Shown here: positions 39,201 through 51,200 of the stretch, piece after piece
How positions within the stretch are numbered: position 1 is the stretch's first letter
How the letters are laid out: every line of letters starts with the position of its first letter
Origin: Lanius collurio
Taxonomy: Eukaryota; Chordata; Aves; Passeriformes; Laniidae
Reading direction: 5' to 3'
Assembly (NCBI GenBank): GCA_020086605.1
Contig: JACBWW010000017.1
Location: 1,094,208-1,158,207 of the forward strand
Length of the DNA stretch: 64,000 nt
Translations under genes and position numbers: made by a program
The notes under the pieces: model-generated
What the model saw: only the letters and a program-made list of their open reading frames with translations
Databases searched by the model: none
Told to the model about the DNA's origin: nothing

Positions 39201-42200
39201 AGTGCCAGAAGCCTTAAATGTAAACAAGCTCTGCACAAATTCACATGATTTGCAGCAATTCCCTATCTGTAGGTAGGACTTATGCTTCTGATGTTTAGAA
39301 AGATATAAAGGGTCCTTCTTCTCCTAACCATGGAAATAGGCAATTTCTTGAAAGAAGAAATGGAGAGTTTAAGTAGGTTCTTCCTGACAGGTCTGCAGTG
39401 GAAGGACAGCCAGACCTCAGGTTGCTTTGGCATGCTCAAGGCTGGACAGCTGGAAGTCATCTCTGGTCCAGCATCCATAGAGTTGCATATGTCTTTAGAG
39501 GAAGCTTTCTTAGTGAAATGATCTCCACATTGGTCAAAAGACTGATTAAAATTGCCTGGAGTTCAATTCAGTGAGTGTGGTTGCTGAGGATGATGAGGAG
39601 GAATGCTGAGCCCTGACTTTGCCCATTTTATTTTCCCTTGGGTTGTGCTCTGTGTTGACAGTTTGTAATGAAGTCTGTGAATGCCAGGCCAGGCTGGTAC
39701 CACAGCACTGCTTGCAGGGCTTGCCCTTTGGCAAACTGCTCCCTCCTCTCTGAAGCCTGCTCAGTAAACACTGCAGTGGTGACAAAGTGGCTAAGTGGAA
39801 AATAAGTGAACTTAGTGCTTGTGAAAGGTGCCAGGTGTGCCAGAGCAGTACTGGAGACTGAATTCCTCTTCTTCCACAGAACAAGTACACAAGCCGAGGT
39901 GCAGCCCTTCCCATACTGCTCTGTCCTTTTCTTCCAGCCCAGACTTGGCCTGACCAGCTCTAGGTGCAACCAATCTGTCCTGTACATTCATTTTTAGACT
40001 TCTGAGGTGTCTGCCTGCAGTGGTAGTGAATTTTGTGATATAGATGTATATATTTTTCTAAATGTATATTTGTGTGTGTACATACGTAAACACACACACA
40101 CACATATATCTAGGGAGTGCAGGAACTGTAACACTCATTCAATTTAAAACACTGTTTGATAATTTTGAGTTTGCACTATTTGAAGTGCTTCAAAAATGCC
40201 AAGCTCATGATGACCAGTTATTCAAATTTAACAAATACCCTTCTTCTCTTTTCATTTATATGCAATATAAGTGCTTATCTTGTGTTCCAGGCTCATTCTT
40301 TTCTCTGTCACAAAGTTTTGTTTTCTCCTGTGTCTTTTGTCTCTTGCCTTTAAATTGTTTCTGCTGGGCCATTTGGCTCCACTCCAGCGTGCAGACAAGA
40401 AAATGCAATTTTCAGAATTGCTTTCCACAGATGCTCCAGTTTGCTACAGAGCCCATAAAGGCACTTCCCTGGCTGCAGCAGGAATGCTGCCTGTGTAGCA
40501 AAGGGAAGTACAGGTCACCTAGGCAGGACATTAACCCACTGCTGTACTGCCTTGGTTGGGGCAGAAACACTGTTAAGGGCAGCAGGTACAGAGAAAGGAA
40601 CAGAGAACATTCCTCTACCTTACAAACATCTTTTTTCCTTCCAACTACAGTTTGGCCTAAGGCTGAATATTTCCATATTTTAAGTTGACTGCGTGATGTA
40701 TTGTGGCTGCCCCTCATCCCACAGCTTCTGAGGTGAAGAGGAAAAGAGTATCAGCACTTCACATTATGTTCTGTGACATTTATCTTTCTTCCTGTGCAGG
40801 GAACAATAGCCAACTCACTGACATGTGTCCAGCTGCACAAACGAGCTGAGAAGATAGCTGTCATGCTGATGGAGAGGGGGCATTTACAGGATGGAGACCA
40901 TGTGGCTTTGGTTTACCCACCAGGTAAAGAATTGCTGGAGCTGTACCTTGGTACTCCTGGAAGTTCACCAAGATCCTTCAGAACAGTGCTGCATCAGTGG
41001 TGTACCATGCACACCATGTTAATTGGCAAAACACAAAATATTTGCCTTATGCACATTCCTTTGAATTTAGTCAGACATATTTAACAGGATCTCTTTCTGT
41101 GCATACACAGATTTTATTTCTTGGGGCTCATATTAAGACTAACCTGTGTTTTTAAAACATGTCTCTTACAAGCAGTCAAATTAAATTTCTGCTTTTTTTG
41201 TTTTGGTTTTGTTTTTTTTTAATTTGCTGGATATAGACTATTTTATGAGCATGCAGTTCCATCTGCTAAGTGTTTTTAGATTCACCTGTTCAGTTCCCTC
41301 TTGGAGCAGCTGCATGTCATGAGGGTAAAGCAACAATAACCAGGAAGTAATGCATGGGGTTTTTTAGAGTAGAAATTTGATTAATAAGTAGCAAATGATT
41401 AAAAAATACAACATTATAGTTACAATTTTCTCTATAGATTACTAATCTAGACAGAGGACTTTTAAGTTTGTGTTAACTGGGAACACTTTTGACATTTCCT
41501 TGAAATTATTTCTGATCAAGTGCTACTTTAACATTTCTTATGTGTTGGTGAAATAAATAGTTTGATTTAAGGTCTGTAATGTGATATTTGGTTTGTAAGG
41601 ACTGAAAGACACTGGTTATATCTATAGTTATGGGAGCAGTTTTGGAATGGTTAATATGGGAAAACCTTTTCCATAAAAGACTAGTACTTTAAACTTAAGT
41701 GTTTGTTTTCTGTATTTCACTTCCCGTGAATGAAGCATTTTATTGAAGGAACAATAACCTACCAGCACTGCAGATCTTTTTCCAGTGAAGGAATAAACCA
41801 GCCCCCACTGTCACCACTACCTTTTTACAGCACCAAGGAGGTGTCAGGCAGCAGTATTCGAGGGATCTTTGAACTGTTGTCTGTTCAGCCTCCTTCGGTA
41901 GCCTGAAGGGTGCTGTCCATTGTCCATCACCTGCAGTCAACATTTATATGGGACTGCACCTTATTTTATGTAAGAAGCAGGATTTCAAAATCATTACTGC
42001 CTTTTTTACTGTAAAATTTCAGGTAGATAAGTCAAGGCTGCCCATGTGGGGTTAAAAATGGCAAGAGAAAGATAGTATTTTATGGAACCTCCAGTTGTTC
42101 TTTCTGCAACTGATAGGACCAAGCATCATCCTACTTCTTCCTTTTGCTGGGACATCTCTTTCCTTGTGCACTCTATAAATGTAAATTTAGGAAGATAATT

Positions 42201-45200
42201 AATCTGTAGGAATCAGTCTTTTTAACAGGTCATTTCCTGAACACCAAAGTGGAGTTCTCCCAAGTGTTGGGATCTGGCTGCAATTCTGTGTGTCGCCTGT
42301 GCTTTTTCATGCTCAGAACACTGCAGTTGAGAGGAATCAGTGAAGCTGAACAAATACTGACAAGGGGCTGAAAAAGAAGTCTGTTAAAGGGCTTAGTCAC
42401 TCATTTAACCTTCTGGGTTCAGTTCCAAGTAATATTTATGCTGACATAGGAGTCTGTGATTAAACAATTTGGTTTTCAGGGGAGGCTTTCTGCTTTGTTC
42501 TCCATGCAGGGATAGACCTGATTGCGGCGTTTTACGGATGCCTCTATGCAGGCTGTGTGCCAATAACGGTGCGACCTCCACATCCCCAGAACATTGCCAC
42601 CACCCTACCCACAGTGAAGATGATTGTGGAGGTGAGCAGACACCTCAGACTGCACGAGTAGATGAAATGGGTGATGGATTTGTGTCTTTAAGAGCAGTAA
42701 CTTGAATAACTTGAGTGGTGGTTGGGTGGAAGAGTTGTATTCCTTTCCAAGGACTCGAGACTTCAGTGTGTTGCAAAATCAACACTGCTTGACAACACAC
42801 AACCTGCTCACTTGAGCTGTCACATTTTGCCCCAGTTATGTGACTCCTTTCAAAAAATATATTTAAAGTGCTTTGTTATATTTAGCTATATGCTAAGAGG
42901 GGTAGGATTCCTCACAGGCAGCACCACACTGACTTGAGAAAAACCTCAGTGAGAAGTTTATCTTCACCTGATGGCATGCTCACCTCTGAACATCCAATTG
43001 TTCTGCATTTAAAACAGTTTCAAAGTTGTGTTGTGAAGATGTTGATCAGTATTTCATTTCATCTAGGAAGGTGTTACTCAGACTTTTTAATTCAGTGCTT
43101 TCTTGTACTATTTTGGCTTTATCTAACAATGTTTAGCCTTTGTTGCACATAAATAACTGAAATGTGCTTGTTACTGGGAGAAATAAAAATGGTTGAAATT
43201 AGATAGCCCTTTACATCTGGCAGTTTCTAATATATTAATTGGAATTCTGAAGAAACAAGTTTAAACAAATGTGTTTTTACCATCGTTAATTTTCAATTAA
43301 CAAGTAGCAGAGGTAGATAGTTGTATTTTTTGGCTTTCCTTATGGCCTCAGATGCCATGAAGTATCAGAAGAGGTATGAGAAATTGTCCTGTTATTTTCA
43401 AGATTCTTGTTATTTAGTATTTTGGCACTTGATGTTTTTAAACATCAATTGTTAACATATAGAAGTGATGTAAAATGTGTTTCTTTTTCCCTTGATGTTT
43501 AGTAGCTGAACTAGATCTGTTTGATTTTATGATAAAAACCTGACAGATCTAAGCTGACTTGTATTCATTGTCCCTTCAATAGACTAACTTTAAATCAAAT
43601 GTTGACATTTATTAGCCATATTAATGCCAGTTTTTCTTACAAACCTCTCAGCTCTGTTTTACACAAGAACTTCTTTCAATTTTGAGATTAATGGCCTTGT
43701 AGAAATTAAAATATTGCAGCTGTTCTTTCGTTGCCAATGCCGTCACACAAATTTCCTGATGTGATGGGGTCAGTGCCTGCTCTAACATGTTGTACATCTG
43801 CACAGCATGTTTTGAAGTCAATAAGAATGACTTCTGAGTAAAATTTGTCCTGCATAATTGTGTTTTTGTGATGAGATGGTAGTTGTAAAATAAACTGAAT
43901 TGAGCCCCATCTGAGCAGTTGCTAACCTGTAGCTAAGATATGGTAATTCTCCTTCCCACCATCGCTGTGTTTACCTCTGATGTGCAATTCTCTGGGCTTG
44001 GATATTCTGTATTTTAATGAATCTTCTGATCTTCCAGATTATGTAATTCCTGAAAAAGCTTCTAACCAGCAACTCCTGAAATTCCTTTTCTTTCATGGCT
44101 TAGTGGCCCAAATCAATATTTGCATAGATTGAAATATAAGAATTAATTTTCCTTGCCATGACAGTGAAAATGATTGGATTGAGGGATGTTGCAGTGACTT
44201 TGTTTGTATCCACTTTTACTTTGAAATATTTAGACTGTTTATACAGGGAGGTCATGGGATTAGAGTGTAAGGAGATTAAAGTTTGGTTCAGTGATGTTTG
44301 TCCAAATTTCCAAATTTCTGATGCTGTATAAAGTTGACTTCCATGAGATTATTGTCAAGAGAAGCTGTTCTCTTCTGCTCAGTGGTAGCATTTAATGTAC
44401 ATATGATTACCAATTTCATTAGCTTAAACACTGGAACTTTAGTGTGCAATGAAATGTTTCATTTTCCTTAAAGAAAATAAATATTCTTAGCAGCATTTGC
44501 ACAGATTTTCAAAGTTTGGGTAAAAGAAGAAGAATGTTGCCTTTTCAGTTTTTCCTGTGTTTTATCTTCAGTGATTTCAGTGTTCATGTTTGTCTGAATT
44601 CCTTAGGTATATTAATTTTTATAATCAGTAAGAAATATAGTTGATACCTATGAACTTTTAAAAATAGCAAATCTAAAAGGAGAATTCAGCATGTATCATC
44701 TAAAATTTAGTGCAGATGGTATTTGCAGTAAACTTACCATTTTATTTCTTGGTGCCACTTGCACAATTTCTGTTCTAGAGCAACTGTTGCCAATATCAGA
44801 AGAATTCACAGTGGTTTATCACTAGCACAGGAACTGGAAATAGTAGCTGATGTAACACTGACTTAAGATAGTAAAGTTACTCATATAAAATGTCAGACTA
44901 GGTTTTATTTTGTCTGAAAATATTGTTTATAAACCAAGATATATTATCATCATATAGGAAATGTTTTGGACAGTCTTCTTTACTGGCATTTTGGGGTGAG
45001 AGCTGATACAATGTGTTGGAAAGGTCATGGTCTCACTATGAAGTTACCTGTAATTTCATTACAATGCTCTTCTCAAAGTGCAGTTTTTGTGTAAGTTGTA
45101 AAACTCACATAACTTTGTCTGCTTCATGAGCTGCACTTTTTGAGCAGCTTCTCACCTGCTGATCAGAAAACATAAAGTTGATACACCTGCGTCCTGTTCT

Positions 45201-48200
45201 GGCAAGAAATAAGTCACAGCCTTGCCCATTTTCATGGGAGAGTTAATTAGTATCCCATCGTGGTTTTCTTTATTTCTGGATTTTCTAGGTGAGCCGCTCT
45301 GCCTGCTTAATGACTACGCAATTAATATGTAAATTGCTACGGTCGCGGGAGGCAGCAGCAGCTGTGGATATCAGGACATGGCCTCCAGTCCTCGATACAG
45401 GTGGGTGCTGGGCTTAGGGGACCTCTGTCTCTTTTGTCACCGTGTTGTCAGTGACATCCACACGTTTTCTGTCTCTGTCTCCACCAGACGATTTGCCAAA
45501 GAAGCGGCCTGCACAGATCTACAAACCTTCTAACCCTGAAACACTTGCTTACCTTGACTTCAGTGTCTCCACCACTGGCATGCTGGCAGGGGTAAAGGTA
45601 GGGACTTCCTGTTAAAGCTGCCCTTGCTGAACTGCCTGCCTGGCAGGTGGTTGCTCCTAATTTGGGATTCCTTGTGATTTTTGGAACTAGGAATTGAAGC
45701 GCTTCCTCCCTTTTGCAGTCATTGTTTGATTCCACTGACATTAAATTAGTTCTTCTCTATTTGCTACAGGACTGCGTGTGGTGGGTTTAGCCCATCTCCT
45801 CCTCCTCAGACTAAAAGTTTCATTCCATTACTCCTGTGCATAGAGCACTAGTTTGTCTGCCTGAAGCATTTTTCAACTTAGGCATCTGTCATTTCCAATC
45901 TGTGAAGGAAATGAGACTCTCCTTGTTTTCCTGCTTGTTCCAGTGCCCATTCATTGCTCCCTTCTTGTTGCAACTCAGCTACTGGCCTTTGGTTTTCAAT
46001 AGCCTCTTCTTCATGCAATTGAGGGACATGATGATTTCTCTGGTATATTCACCTAGTACAGTACTAGAGTAAGCTGCAAAAATTCATTGATAGATTTGTT
46101 TGATAAGCTCATGCATTTGAGCTCTTGAAATCTATTCTGCCATTTTCTCCAACCCTCTAGCCACAATTCATCAAATTGGTTTTACCTATCTGCTGATTTA
46201 TGTATGGTCTCACTATTGGTTTCACCAAGACACAGTAAAATCACTCTGTTGTTCTTACTTGTTACCTCCTTACTTCTATTTGTTGCATATCCAAGGATTA
46301 TGATTACTTTAGCAATCTCTGGTGAAGTATCACACTCAGAGCCTATGTTGAATTCCTCATACTCTTTGGTGTCATCCATCTATTTGTAGAAACTGTCAGC
46401 ATACTCCATAAACAAAGAAAACATCATTTTCCCAGTTTTCAGGTGAAGAATTTGAAGCACAGGGCTGGTGAAGGGACCAGCTTGAGGCTGACTCATGGTT
46501 GACCTTGCTGATGGTCACGTATTGGACACTCCTGCAACATTCATTCCATCTAACTCTGAATAGCTACAATGCCTGCAGATGTGGAGTGGTCATTGGCTCC
46601 TCACCAGCCAACAGAGAGAAGTGGTGACTTTTAGGGTGTAATTTATCTGACTTATCTAAAACCTCTGGTTTTTAAAGGAGTAAATGTCACATAAGTCTTC
46701 ATTTCTTCTAGAGGGAGCCTCAAATGATTGTTTGAGATGCAGTCATCTCTATTAGATCAGGTCTGAATTACACTTTATCAGACTTGCAAAAATGACTACT
46801 AACTATGCAAAGTGAGTATTTGGGAATCTTCAAAGATAGTCAAAGGCTCAAAGGCAGGACAAGTCAATGAGCCTTTCTTAGTGTGGCTAGAGGGAAATGC
46901 AGATAAATCTATCAAGGAATTCTTGATTAGCTTCTAATATCTGGGTCACAGAGCCTGCAGGTCACTGACTCAGCAGGTTTATGTAAACAGTTACCATCCA
47001 CGACATCATCACTAATGATTAATTAATTATAAAGGGATCAGAAGAGGCCACAAGGCTTATATTCATAATGAGGTGGTACTAAATTAAAAGAAATGGCTAA
47101 ATAACTCCTGTGCCTCCTGAGAAGTTGATAAATCTTTTGTAATCACTTTGAAAGCAGTAAATTCCACTTGTGTCACTCTCAACATTTTCAACAGCTTGCA
47201 CGCAATTTCTATGGTGTAAAAATTCACAGAATAATTATGATTATCAGTTCTGTATCAATAGAGTTCAGTTTAATCCTGGATGAAAAAAGTGGTCTTGATT
47301 CAGTTTGAGTGGAATTAATCTGCAGACTGCAGATGATCACCACACAGACACCCATTCTGAGCTGGTCCTTTTGCACCACTTGGAACACATCCAGCCTCAG
47401 TTATGGCTGTCACTGGAATGGAGACAAACTCACTTCTGGAGCTTTATTCCCCTGTTTACTTTAAGATCAAATAAATTTTACCTTCCAAGTGCCCGTTTTC
47501 CTCCATTGACTCTCAGTGAGCAGTATGTAAAGCAACCAGCTCCCTATGTGGCAGAGATCAAAGGTTTGGTAAGTTAAATCCTATTCAGGCTGTATTTCCA
47601 ACACTGATGTCTTTCTTGTTACTAATAGAGAGGACAAACATTAAAAGATATTTTCCTGTTTCCATTGTCATTAGAACTTGTAAGTCAGGATGGGTGAGTG
47701 TGGAAAGCATCCTAATACTAGGAAAAAAAATTGAAAGAATTTCCTCTGGATCAGTTTTTTGTTTTTTGTTTTTTTTTTTTTTTACTTTCTGCTTGTTTTA
47801 TCTTTGAGAGCTTTCTTACCAAAATTTTAAGAGTCTTTTTCTCAGCTAGGAGCTGGATAACATGAAGATATTTCACAGATATTTATTTACAGAAACTTTG
47901 CTAAATTTATTGGGGATTTTTATTGCTAAATGAATAGGTCCTTAGTACTGTTTTACTGGCAAAATTCCTTTCAATTTAAAAAGTTCATTGGCATTTTTTA
48001 TTTATTTTGTTAAGAAACACGTACTTTAAAACATGATACTGATGTTGACAAAATGTTTCATTCAGTCATTAATTCCTTTATTCTTCTAGAAAGTGTAGCA
48101 TGTTATCATTAGCTTTGCATACAGCTTGGAGCACATCTTTAAACCACTCACAGCTTTCTTCCTAAATCACTTCAAACTTACCATTCATTCTGTCTCCTCT

Positions 48201-51200
48201 CCCCTTTCACAATTATTTGGATGCCCTCTTGAAGTAAAATTATGTTTTCTAAGATATAAATTACCTGTGTGCTTACACTGAGCATAAAGTCAATATTTAT
48301 TTGGTGGTTTTATCCTGTAATTGATGTAAGCACTTGGAGCAGTCTGAGGGAGCTTTCCAATGACACAGTTGATCATTTTAATTGCTGTGCTGTTGTCTTT
48401 CAGATGTCTCATGCAGCCACTAGTGCCTTTTGTCGTTCTATTAAGCTGCAGTGTGAGCTCTATCCCTCCCGGGAAGTGGCGATCTGCTTGGACCCCTACT
48501 GTGGACTTGGGTTTGTCCTCTGGTGCCTCTGCAGGTGAGGCTTCTCCTCAGCCTTTTCTGAAACATGGTGTCCTGGTTTAGGACAAATCAAGGGGAAAAA
48601 TCTCCAAAGGAGCCCCTTATAGGACACAAAACCCCCACAATTTCCCCCCTCCACCACCACCGGGTTCGGGAGGGATTTCCTCAGAGGAGAAGTGGAAAAA
48701 ACTTGTTTATTAAGAAACAGCAAAAAGAAAAAAAAAAACACTCCCCAGCACAAGAAAAACAGCCCGAGATGACAACAGATGTTTTCACCAGTCCAAGGGA
48801 GGGTGAGCAGTCTCTCTCTCTCTGCTGAGGAGGGTGCAAAGCTTCTCTCAAGTGCAGACTCCGGGGGAGCTCCTTGCCCGAAGCAGGTCCGATGTCTTCA
48901 GGGAGGGGAGGAAGGAAAGAAGGGGAAGAACAAAAACAGGGTGAAAAAGGAGAAAAACAAGAAAAAAGCAAAGCTAGCAAAGCGAGCAAGTAGCAAGCAG
49001 CAGCAAAGCCAAGCAGCAGCAGCAGTAGCCAGGGGAGGGGATCAGGCTAAAGACAAAACAAACCGAGGGCACGGGAACAGAAGCCACGATTGGGATATAA
49101 AGCATGAAAATGTCCTGTCACCCCAGGACACATGGTTTCCACTCTGTGGAACAACAGAACAGATGATGTGAGGGATGAAAGGATGGGAAGAGCAGTGTCT
49201 CTGGGACTGCCATGGGCAGCTGGAATTGCTGGAAGCCGTATGGAAGCGGCTGTATGGAGGATGTGGTTTGTTTGAGAGGGCCATGGCTGTGGGTATTCAG
49301 ACCTGGAAGCAGAGAGCATCAACACAGCTGCCCATTGACCTCCTGCTGCTTTACTGCTGTCCCTGCAGAGTCTGGCTTCTTTCATTTGATGAAAGCAGTG
49401 CTTTACCAATATCACCTTAAGGAAGTGGTTTCCTTGCATCCTCTTTTTCATCCTCGAATCTGAAAGCAGGAGTAGATATCAGGGGACTTCCTCATTTGTG
49501 GGACTTTTAGGATGTAGTTTTTGCAGACACAGAAGTGTGGTTTTTTGCAGGTACTTGTATGGCAGTAGCAAAGTTATCAGAGAAAAGAACATTTCTAGTG
49601 AAATGCGAATAAGCTTTTTTGGTTAATAAATTTAGAAATATACCAATTCTGTCTATCTCTATACTCCAGGGAAGCTACAGTTCAGCTACTGGAAGCAGGT
49701 CTATCAATTTATATTTTTTTAAGTTAGCTGGGTTGATGCAGAGGGAAGGGAAGAGAACTGTGGGAGTGTTAATGGAGCCCATTTTGATGAAGGCATCTCA
49801 GAGTCACAGTAGTCTGACATCTTTGCACTCTCCACAGAAAGTTCTTTGGTGTTAGCAGTTCTGCTATTTTTAGTTACTAAAATGAAGATAATCCACAGCA
49901 TTAAAAATACTTTGGATAGACTTTGTACCATTTTTTAGTTACTGAAATGAAGATAATCCACGGCATTAAAAATACTTTGGATAGACTTTGTACCAATTTA
50001 CTAAATAGCTGAAGGAAGTATTATTTGATAAAAACTGCAACAATTTCTTTTCAGCAATTGTTGTTTATTTAAAAGTAGGCTATTGGCATGGTTTATTGCC
50101 CTTTTAAAATATTTGTTATTATGTATTAAATAGGCCAAAGATTAACAGTATTATCTTATTAATTCCTGATCAGTTTCTCTTGATTTAAGCTATATTTGCC
50201 TAATAATATTTTGGATTTTACATAGAGATTAGAGTTGCCTTTGTTTTGAAAAACTTTTGGGTTTTCAGCATTTCATTTACCCAACATAAAAGTAAAACTA
50301 TTGAGGATGCAGAAAAAAAAATACAAAAATTTTGAGATTTTAATTGAATCATTCTGTTTTAAGTTTAATTTTTTAAGTGTTGATTTTTTTAAAGTCAGGT
50401 GACTATTTCTGATAAGGACTTGGGTGTTACAGTATGCACTGATGTGAGCACTGTTAGGCCAGAGGACTGTACAGCACCACTGGAGAGTTCAACTAAGGAA
50501 TGTATTGTTGTATAGGATAGTGCTGGAGCACAGAGCACCCAAGAATAACTTCTATGCAACATCATGATAGAGCCATAAAACACAGATAAATGTTGGCCAG
50601 TCTAAACCCCAAGTAATTTGTGGTGCCCAAGACTCCCCTGAACAGAGTCTTGAACACAGATTTTTTTTTTTTTTTCTTCTAGAACCATTTTTCCAACAAA
50701 TAGGCATTTGCTGCCCTTAGGTCCCTCCCAATACTGATAGTGTTCAGCCTTTCAGCAGGAGAAGATTGTTTATGTCTGGCAAGTGAATTAAGGCAGCAAG
50801 CCTCTGGGAGAAAGCAATCAGAGTCTGTGCTCATTTGTAGCTTATAGAAGGAATAGAAAATTTTAAATACCATTTTCAAAAAAGAGGAAGGTAACAAGGG
50901 AGTTGAAGGAGCTGAGATCAGGCCAGCAACACTCTAGTCTTGTGAACCATCACATCAATCTCTTCTTTGCCACAATCCCCTGTTCTTATTAAATCAGAAA
51001 AACTTAAGGCTGCTAGGATTGCGATTGTCACTTGGAGAAAACTGGCATCAGATACTACCTAATTAATTCCACTTACAAACCTAATTTCCATTTCATTACT
51101 ATTTTAGAAATGAGTATTATTTGATGTCATAGGAAAAAAACACATCCTGGAGTTTACAAGGCTCTTACTCCTCATAACTTAAAATCCTCTGACTTTGCAT

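Noticed and set aside
40062..40688. A 208-codon open frame on the plus strand, the longest in the window.
   Set aside because: It starts inside a CA/TA microsatellite, lies wholly within an intron, and shows no domain, signal peptide or recognisable family. An overlapping minus-strand frame of 101 codons is equally open. It is best read as chance.
45328..45400. A CpG-bearing stretch, considered as a CpG island or promoter.
   Set aside because: It is only a few CpGs inside exon 19 coding sequence (CTACGGTCGCGG). There is no extended island.
48681..49451. Overlapping open frames of 80-134 codons on both strands.
   Set aside because: They lie over or beside the solo LTR, whose low-complexity purine tract avoids stops. 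LTRs do not encode these proteins.
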